Position numbers and translations under genes: made by a program
The notes under the pieces: generated by a model
Told to the model about the DNA's origin: nothing
Seen by the model: only the letters and a program-made list of their open reading frames with translations
The model's database searches: none
DNA from: Pirellulaceae bacterium
GTDB lineage: Bacteria > Planctomycetota > Planctomycetia > Pirellulales > Pirellulaceae
Assembly: GCA_013002105.1 (NCBI GenBank)
Contig: JABDKS010000364.1
Coordinates: forward strand, 1-5,043
Length of the DNA: 5,043 nt
Direction of reading: 5' to 3'
In this document: piece after piece, positions 1 to 5,043 of the stretch
How the letters are laid out: each line of letters opens with the position of its first letter
Position numbering within the stretch: the stretch's first letter is position 1

Positions 1-1
1 G

Positions 2-1843
2 CAGGCAAAGGAAAAGGCCGATGCCATCATCGACGATCTGATGCCCGCCGACCAACTAGCCATCGTCCTTTTTGACAACCAACCTCGAACCCTGCTCAGC
101 TATGAACAGGCGGCGGAATTGACACCCGAGCAGCTCAAGAAAACTGCTCGATCTGTTCTTGCCGATACCGCACCAACCTGGCATGCAACGCAACTGGGTC
201 GCGCCATCAGTTACGCAGCCGATATCGCGGTGACCTACGAAGCCGACGATTCGGTCCAACGCGATGCAACGGAAAAGGAAACAATTGGAAAGCCAACCGG
301 ACCGGCAAAGCTAGTTCTGATCAGTGACATGCAGCAGGGAAGTCACCTGGAGAGTCTACAAGCGTATTCATGGCCAAAAGAACTAACGTTGGATATCCGC
401 CGTGTCGTCGCCGCTGGCAAAACTAACGCGTCGGCTCAGATACTGAGCATTGGAGACACGTTCGGCAGCACCGATCGCATCCGCGTTCGCGTCGCTAACG
501 TCGACGGATCGGAATCATCACGATTTCGACTCTCCTGGGTGGGCGACAGCAATCAAGGATTCGAAATGCCGGTGCAAGTTCCACGCGGTGAAACGCGCGT
601 GATTCGCATGCCGCTGCCCCACCGCGATGTCACCTCACTGATGCTGCAGGATGACGATCACTCATTTGACAATCTGCGTTACCTCGTCAGTCCACAACCC
701 CAGTCACTCACGCTGCTGTATTTGGGTTCGGATGACACCAGGGCGCCGACTCGCACCGACGTCACCAACGCGAACACGAATGCGACGCCGTCCGCTGCCG
801 ATCGAGCTCGAGACAGCCTGCTGTACTACCTGAACCGTGTTCCGCTGAATAATAGTCGTCGTGAAGTGACCGTGACGGCAATGCCGCCGGACAAGTTGAT
901 GGCGGTTCCCGATTCACAGACAACGCCCTTGGTCGTGGTCGGCCAGAGCGTTTCAACCGATATTGCCGAGCGTCTGAAACAATACGCTGCCGCCGGCGGC
1001 AAACTGTTGTTCGTGATGTCCGAGCGATCAGATCTGCAAATGCAGCCCGCCATCGAATCAATTAGCGGCGCAAACAACGTTCAGTTCACCGAGGCCAAGG
1101 TGGACGATTATGTCATGTTTTCACAGATCGACTTTGCACATCCACTCTTCGAACCGATGTCGGATCCTCAATTCAATGACTTCACTAAAGTTCGGTTTTG
1201 GTCGCATCGCAAATTAGCTTCATTGCCGAACGACTGGAATACGATCGTCAAGTTCGACGATGGGGATCCAGCCATCGTCGAAAAGATTATCGGCGAAGGC
1301 CGAATGTGGGTAATGACAACCGGCTGGCAACCCAGCGCCAGCCAACTGGCTTTGTCGACCAAGTTTCTGCCGCTGATCTACAGTTTCTTTGAAACGCTTG
1401 GTGGAGATGCCGATCAATACGGATCGATCACGTTGGGCGAACCGATTGGCTATCCGCCCTCGCCATCGGCGACCATCACGGGCCCGGGTGAGACAACGTT
1501 TGAGTACACCAGTCAAGCTGATTTGGATCTGATTACCCAACCTGGCATCTATCAGTACAGCGATCACTCTACGACCCATCCCTTTGCGGTAAACCTGGCC
1601 GAATCGGAAAGTCATACGGTTCCAATGGCCGACGATGTGATGGATCGATTTGGCATCAAAATGGGCAAGACACTCACCGTCGCTCAGTCACAAATGAATC
1701 AGCGACAATTACGTGACATCGAGCTGGAGAAACAACAAAAAGTATGGCAGTGGCTGCTCGCCGCCGCCCTCGTGCTCCTAGCGATCGAAACACTGTGGGG
1801 TGGTCTGATCAGCCGCTCCAAACCTCAAACGGCAACTTCGTAA
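2..1843 (+). CDS. BatA/VWA-type membrane protein, 5'-truncated by window edge
   Basis: The frame is open from base 2 to the TAA at 1841-1843, giving 613 residues. A Met codon at 41 exists, but the reading frame and domain content continue upstream, so it is not the start. Numbering residues from base 2, the piece begins inside a VWA domain (ADAIIDDLMPADQLAIVLF, 7-25). T63 in TQLGRAI fits the MIDAS threonine, and D109 in LVLISDMQQGS (104-114) fits the MIDAS aspartate. A beta-rich middle follows, then a Thr/Asn/Ala-rich linker (about 246-265). The stretch from PLVVVG (309-314) to AAGGKLLFVM (about 330-339) resembles a class I glutamine amidotransferase-like fold, with no catalytic Cys recognised. 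A hydrophobic helix at about 582-603 (WQWLLAAALVLLAIETLWGG) lies near the C-terminus and anchors it in the membrane. This order is what I recall for planctomycete BatA-domain proteins, whose N-terminal helices and DxSxS motif would lie upstream. The role is inferred: a metal-dependent protein-binding partner of a MoxR-type ATPase at the cell envelope. The family call is fairly secure; the substrate is unknown. Confidence 0.85.
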   Translation, partial: QAKEKADAIIDDLMPADQLAIVLFDNQPRTLLSYEQAAELTPEQLKKTARSVLADTAPTWHATQLGRAISYAADIAVTYEADDSVQRDATEKETIGKPTGPAKLVLISDMQQGSHLESLQAYSWPKELTLDIRRVVAAGKTNASAQILSIGDTFGSTDRIRVRVANVDGSESSRFRLSWVGDSNQGFEMPVQVPRGETRVIRMPLPHRDVTSLMLQDDDHSFDNLRYLVSPQPQSLTLLYLGSDDTRAPTRTDVTNANTNATPSAADRARDSLLYYLNRVPLNNSRREVTVTAMPPDKLMAVPDSQTTPLVVVGQSVSTDIAERLKQYAAAGGKLLFVMSERSDLQMQPAIESISGANNVQFTEAKVDDYVMFSQIDFAHPLFEPMSDPQFNDFTKVRFWSHRKLASLPNDWNTIVKFDDGDPAIVEKIIGEGRMWVMTTGWQPSASQLALSTKFLPLIYSFFETLGGDADQYGSITLGEPIGYPPSPSATITGPGETTFEYTSQADLDLITQPGIYQYSDHSTTHPFAVNLAESESHTVPMADDVMDRFGIKMGKTLTVAQSQMNQRQLRDIELEKQQKVWQWLLAAALVLLAIETLWGGLISRSKPQTATS

Positions 1844-1889
1844 ACCCGATCTCGATCGGCTCAGCGACCCGCAGGCGAAAAACACAATT
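1844..1889 (+). other. Short intergenic gap with weak RBS and a small inverted repeat
   Basis: The 46 bases between the two genes contain no recognisable promoter and no terminator. The only Shine-Dalgarno-like element is AGGCG at 1873-1877, about a dozen bases before the ATG at 1890. That is farther than the usual spacing, so it is a weak site at best, which is not unusual in planctomycetes. A small perfect inverted repeat, CCGAT at 1846-1850 and ATCGG at 1855-1859 around the loop CTCG, lies just after the stop of the upstream gene. With a five-pair stem and no T-run it is unlikely to terminate transcription. The gap is therefore most simply read as an intra-operon spacer. Confidence 0.4.
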
Positions 1890-4800
1890 ATGTACGACGC
1901 ACTTTTAGACCGACTCCGACCTGTCACGCGAAGATATCGCTCGCGCCGCTTGTGGTGGATCATCACCGCCATTGCACTCGCGTTTGCGATCATCGCTTTC
2001 GGTTTGCTCAGCCAAGCCACCAGCGGCGAATTGGATGGGACACGATTGGCCTCGCTGATTGGTCTGATGGCACTGGCCGCCATCGTGACCGCGGCGATCG
2101 CCAATCGTTTCGCGTACCGAGACGTACGACCGATCGCTACCCAGATCGAAAAAACGTTCCCGGATCTGGATCAGCGGTTGTTGACTGCATTGAGCCAAGA
2201 CGAAGAAGCCGCGGGTCAGCCGTTGGGTTATTTGCAACGTCGCGTGATCAAAGAAGCCCGCGATCATTCCCGCCAGCACGCGTGGACCGATGCGCTACCG
2301 ACTGGAAAACTATGGATCAGTCGCCTCGCCGGCTTGACCGCACTGGGACTACTGGCGTGCATGCTGTCGATTCTTTCGACGTCGACCCCGCTGCCGGACG
2401 GACAACGCTTCAGTGATCGCGATGCAACATCACCCATCGATGTCGTGATCCAACCGGGCAACGCCGAAGTCGAACGCGGATCAAGCCTCGCAATCACGGC
2501 CAGGTTTTCTGACGATGTGCCCGACGAAGCAGAATTGGTGTGCACCGCCACCGACGCCGATGGCAATGAAACGGTCCGGCGGATCAGCATGACGCAAAAC
2601 CTTGATGATCCGATCGTCGGTGGTTTCATCGCATCGGTCGACGATCATTTTACGTATCGAATCAGCACACAGGATTGGACAAGCGAATCGTTTTCCATTG
2701 ATGTCTTCGATTTCCCATCGCTCGTTCGCAGTGATGCCGGCCTGGATTACCCCGACTATACCGGCATGGATGACAAAATCGTCGAGGACACGGTCCGCGT
2801 GTCAGCGGTGGAAGGGACCAGAGTGAAATGGCTCTGTTTTTTGAATAAGCCAGTTGCATCGGGTGAACTGGTCGACAAGGACGGAACTCGAATTGCATTG
2901 AAACCGGATGCTGATTATCCCGGAGCACTGTCCACTGAATTCGATTTAACAGAAACCAAGCGGCTTACTTTACAACTGGTCGACGATACCGGACGCCAAA
3001 ACAAATATCCCCCGGAATTGGTCGCCCGCGTGCTGCCCAATCAGCCGCCAAAGCTGAAGTTGACCAACGCAAAAGATGCCAGTGTTTCGCCGCTGGAAGA
3101 ACTGCCGTTGGGCGTCGAAGTCCGCGATGATTATGGGATCTCCCAAGTCGGACTCTCGTACACGTTCGCTGCTCAACCGCCCAAAGATGTCGTGTTGGAG
3201 AAAGAGATCCCGCGGGGTGACAAAAAGCAGATCGAGCACATGATCGCGTTCGAAGAACTCAACGCCGAACCGGATCAACTGCTGGCCTACCATTTTTGGG
3301 CCGAAGATTTCGGTCCCGGTGGCGAATTAAGACGCACCGAAAGTGACATGTTTTTTGCAGAGGTGCGACCGTTTGAGGAAATCTATCGCGAAGGGCAACC
3401 GCCCGCTGGTGGTCAGCAGCAACAACAACAGCAACAGCAAAACCAGAATGGGCAGAAGGCAGAAGAGTTAGCTGAGTTGCAAAAGCAGATCATCAATGCG
3501 ACTTGGACGGTGATCCGAACCGAACGAGGCACCGAGCGGACCGAAGCATTCAGTGACAATATTGAATTGCTGATCATTTCTCAAAATGACGCACTCGCAC
3601 AACTGGAAGAATTGGCGTCCGAGTTGCAGGATCCGCAGTCCCAAACGTTTGCCCAGTCCGTTCGAATGCAGATGCAAAAGGCGGTGGACGAATTGGGGCG
3701 GACCGCAGCATCTGATTCCGTTCGCCCGCTGCATCCGGCACTGGCGGCCGAACAAGCGGCGTATGGAGGACTGCTGAAACTGCGAGCACGTGAATTCCAA
3801 GTCACTCGCTCTCAGCAACAGCAAAGCCAAAGTCAGTCCAGTGCCTCCCAGCAACGACGACAACAGCAATTGGACGACTTGGAACTCAAACAAGAAGAAA
3901 ACCGTTACGAAACACAACAACAGGCGCAGGAGAATAGCGAGGAGGCGCAGCAGCAGCGTGAAGATCGTCAGGTTCTCAATCGGCTGCGCGAACTGGCGCG
4001 GCGACAGGAAGATTTGAACAAACAATTGGCCGAATTGCAGTCGGCGTTGGAGCAAGCAGAAAGCGAAGAAGAGCGAAAAGAGATCGAGCGACAACTCAAA
4101 CGACTGCGCGATCAGCAACAAGATCTGCTGAGAGAAACCGACGAACTGTCCGAACGAATGAAGTCGCCGGAAAACCAAGAAGCGATGACCGAGGCAAGTG
4201 AGCAGCTTGACCAAACTCGCGAGAACGTTCGCAAGGCCTCCGAGGCGCTTGAACAAAACGACGCGTCCGAAGCGTTGACGGCCGGCAAACGGGCCGAACG
4301 TGAGTTTGAAGAGATGCGGGATGAATTCCGGCAACGAACCGCCGGAGAATTCAGTGACGCCGTTCGAGAAATGCGCAACGATGTTCAAAAACTAAGCGAG
4401 CAGCAAGAGAAACTGGCCGATGATCTGCAGAACCTGAACCAAAAAGATCAAACGCCGGGTTTGCGTGGTGACAATAAGAGCGGTGAAATCCAGCAGGCAC
4501 TCGGTACCCAACGCGAGCAGCTAGGTGACTTGCTGGAAAAGATGCAGGAGACGGTCGAGCAGGCAGAAGTGGCCGAACCACTGCTGGCACAAAAACTGTA
4601 CGACTCATTTCGCAAAACCCAGCAGCGACAAGTGGATCGAAAACTGGCCGAAACAGCAGAATTGCTGCGACGCGGTTTTGAAAACGAAGCTCGGGAGTTG
4701 GAAGAGCCGGCTCGCGAGGGAATCGATCAACTACGCGAAGAATTAGAAGAAGCGGCTACGTCGGTATTGGGTGACGAAACGCAATCGCTACGACGCGCAC

Positions 4801-5043
4801 TGGGTGAATTGGATCAACTCAGCCGCGATCTAGAAAGCGAAATCTCTCAAGCCGACCCCAACGCACGTCGCGGTCAAGGCGAGTCGCCCGATTCACAACC
4901 AGGTCAGGAACCAGGACAACAACCAGGGCAAGAGCCCGGACAACAACCCGGTCAACAACCCGGACATCAACCAGGACAGCAACCTGGACAACAACCTGGA
5001 CAACAACCTGGACAACAACCTGGACAACAACCTGGACAACAAC
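1890..5043 (+). CDS. DUF4175-like coiled-coil membrane protein, 3'-truncated by window edge
   Basis: The frame runs from ATG 1890 through 1051 complete codons to 5042 with no stop, and continues past the window. ATG 1890 was chosen because it gives a basic N-terminus (MYDALLDRLRPVTRRYRSRR) directly before a membrane helix, and no in-frame ATG, GTG or TTG lies between 1844 and 1890. Predicted helices are at about 21-41, 53-71 and 143-165. The loop at 72-142 carries IEKTFPDLDQRLLTAL and would be cytoplasmic by the positive-inside rule. Residues about 166-500 are beta-rich and presumably outside the cytoplasm, with DYPDYTG (286-292) and RDDYGI (412-417) as the clearest motif-like patches. After a nine-Gln tract (509-517) comes a long Gln/Glu/Arg/Leu coiled coil (about 522-990), broken by a second Gln-rich patch (642-689). 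A PGQQ repeat begins at 1004. This matches the recalled DUF4175/TIGR02302 layout. The biochemical function is unknown; a structural or scaffold role in the envelope beside the VWA protein is inference. A different coiled-coil family remains possible. Confidence 0.85.
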   Translation, partial: MYDALLDRLRPVTRRYRSRRLWWIITAIALAFAIIAFGLLSQATSGELDGTRLASLIGLMALAAIVTAAIANRFAYRDVRPIATQIEKTFPDLDQRLLTALSQDEEAAGQPLGYLQRRVIKEARDHSRQHAWTDALPTGKLWISRLAGLTALGLLACMLSILSTSTPLPDGQRFSDRDATSPIDVVIQPGNAEVERGSSLAITARFSDDVPDEAELVCTATDADGNETVRRISMTQNLDDPIVGGFIASVDDHFTYRISTQDWTSESFSIDVFDFPSLVRSDAGLDYPDYTGMDDKIVEDTVRVSAVEGTRVKWLCFLNKPVASGELVDKDGTRIALKPDADYPGALSTEFDLTETKRLTLQLVDDTGRQNKYPPELVARVLPNQPPKLKLTNAKDASVSPLEELPLGVEVRDDYGISQVGLSYTFAAQPPKDVVLEKEIPRGDKKQIEHMIAFEELNAEPDQLLAYHFWAEDFGPGGELRRTESDMFFAEVRPFEEIYREGQPPAGGQQQQQQQQQNQNGQKAEELAELQKQIINATWTVIRTERGTERTEAFSDNIELLIISQNDALAQLEELASELQDPQSQTFAQSVRMQMQKAVDELGRTAASDSVRPLHPALAAEQAAYGGLLKLRAREFQVTRSQQQQSQSQSSASQQRRQQQLDDLELKQEENRYETQQQAQENSEEAQQQREDRQVLNRLRELARRQEDLNKQLAELQSALEQAESEEERKEIERQLKRLRDQQQDLLRETDELSERMKSPENQEAMTEASEQLDQTRENVRKASEALEQNDASEALTAGKRAEREFEEMRDEFRQRTAGEFSDAVREMRNDVQKLSEQQEKLADDLQNLNQKDQTPGLRGDNKSGEIQQALGTQREQLGDLLEKMQETVEQAEVAEPLLAQKLYDSFRKTQQRQVDRKLAETAELLRRGFENEARELEEPAREGIDQLREELEEAATSVLGDETQSLRRALGELDQLSRDLESEISQADPNARRGQGESPDSQPGQEPGQQPGQEPGQQPGQQPGHQPGQQPGQQPGQQPGQQPGQQPGQQ
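3414..3440 (+). repeat. Nine-glutamine tract at the start of the coiled-coil region
   Basis: Nine consecutive Gln codons (residues 509-517 of the downstream gene) are written as a mixture of CAG and CAA, followed by Asn-Gln-Asn-Gly-Gln. The tract sits between the beta-rich region, which ends around EVRPFEEIYREGQPPAGG, and the first coiled-coil segment (KAEELAELQKQIINATW). It looks like a flexible hinge. The mixed codons argue against a very recent slippage expansion. Confidence 0.85.
3813..3956 (+). repeat. Gln-rich low-complexity patch inside the coiled coil
   Basis: Residues 642-689 of the downstream gene are dominated by Gln and Ser and then Gln and Glu. They include QQQQSQSQSSASQQ and two Gln triplets (QQQ), and the patch ends in EEAQQQ. 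It separates the first helical block (about 522-641) from the more regular heptad-like block starting at REDRQVLNRLRELARRQEDL. There is no exact DNA period and CAA/CAG are mixed, so this is compositional bias and not a DNA-level tandem array. Confidence 0.7.
4899..5043 (+). repeat. 12-base in-frame tandem repeat encoding Pro-Gly-Gln-Gln
   Basis: Twelve complete 12-base units run from 4899 to 5042, and base 5043 begins a thirteenth. Each encodes Pro-Gly-Gln-Gln or a one-residue variant (PGQE at 4899 and 4923, PGHQ at 4959), starting at residue 1004 of the downstream gene. The first seven units differ at third positions (CCA or CCC, GGT, GGG or GGA, CAG or CAA, GAA or GAG). The last five, 4983-5042, are identical copies of CCTGGACAACAA. 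The array is cut by the window end, so its full length is unknown. It would form an extended, uncharged, probably disordered tail outside the cytoplasm. Confidence 0.95.

Noticed and set aside
41..43. ATG at 41 as the true start of the first gene
   Set aside because: The same frame is open back to the window edge and encodes VWA-like sequence (ADAIIDDL) before it. Starting here would split the VWA domain and lose the family's N-terminal membrane helices.
1220..1615. A 131-codon open frame on the minus strand inside the VWA gene
   Set aside because: It is antisense to a well-supported coding region, has no recognisable motif and has no separate intergenic space or regulatory signal.
1952..2416. 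A 154-codon open frame on the plus strand overlapping the start of the downstream gene
   Set aside because: It is out of frame with the long coding region and is Arg/Asp/Ser-rich with no domain pattern. The overlapping frame carries the membrane helices and continues for over 1000 codons.
3468..4388. A 306-codon open frame on the minus strand, rich in Leu and Phe
   Set aside because: It lies wholly inside and antisense to the coiled-coil gene. Its Leu/Phe/Ser-rich composition is what Gln (CAA/CAG), Glu (GAA/GAG) and Arg codons give when read on the opposite strand, so apparent membrane helices here are an artefact.
4899..5043. CRISPR array or collagen-like gene as an explanation for the terminal repeats
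   Set aside because: The units are 12 bases with no spacers, which excludes CRISPR. The peptide has Gly every fourth residue, not every third, so it is not a collagen Gly-X-Y repeat.

Overview
The window holds two co-directional protein-coding genes on the + strand. Both are cut by the window edges, and a 46-base gap separates them. Together they fill essentially all of the sequence. I see no RNA gene, mobile element, CRISPR array, phage gene or convincing promoter or terminator. The protein families, the weak ribosome-binding signal, the moderately GC-rich DNA with mixed codon choice and the Gln/Glu-rich envelope protein fit a planctomycete, perhaps a Pirellulaceae (Rhodopirellula-like) bacterium. 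That placement is an inference from family recall, not from a marker gene.

Bases 2-1843 encode the C-terminal 613 residues of a BatA/VWA-type membrane protein. The piece contains the second half of a von Willebrand factor A domain, a beta-rich middle, a segment resembling a class I glutamine amidotransferase fold, and a C-terminal membrane helix. The N-terminal membrane helices and the first MIDAS motif expected for this family lie upstream of the window.

Bases 1890-5043 are a single uninterrupted reading frame of at least 1051 codons with no stop before the window ends. It has three predicted N-terminal membrane helices, a roughly 340-residue beta-rich region presumed to lie outside the cytoplasm, and a long Gln/Glu-rich coiled coil. 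It ends, within this window, in a Pro-Gly-Gln-Gln tandem repeat that is still running at the last base. This matches the architecture I recall for the DUF4175 / TIGR02302 family: 2-3 N-terminal membrane helices followed by a long Gln/Gly-rich low-complexity exterior.

From general knowledge, planctomycete genomes often place such genes in an operon with a MoxR-type AAA+ ATPase and a DUF58 protein, a chaperone-like envelope system related to the Bat proteins. The tight spacing and shared strand here fit co-transcription, but the ATPase and DUF58 genes are not in the window. The most unusual feature is the 12-base repeat encoding Pro-Gly-Gln-Gln. Its units become identical toward the 3' end, which suggests recent expansion. 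I found no evidence for an entirely new system. The pair is best described as a poorly characterised envelope module with an unstable, repeat-rich tail.
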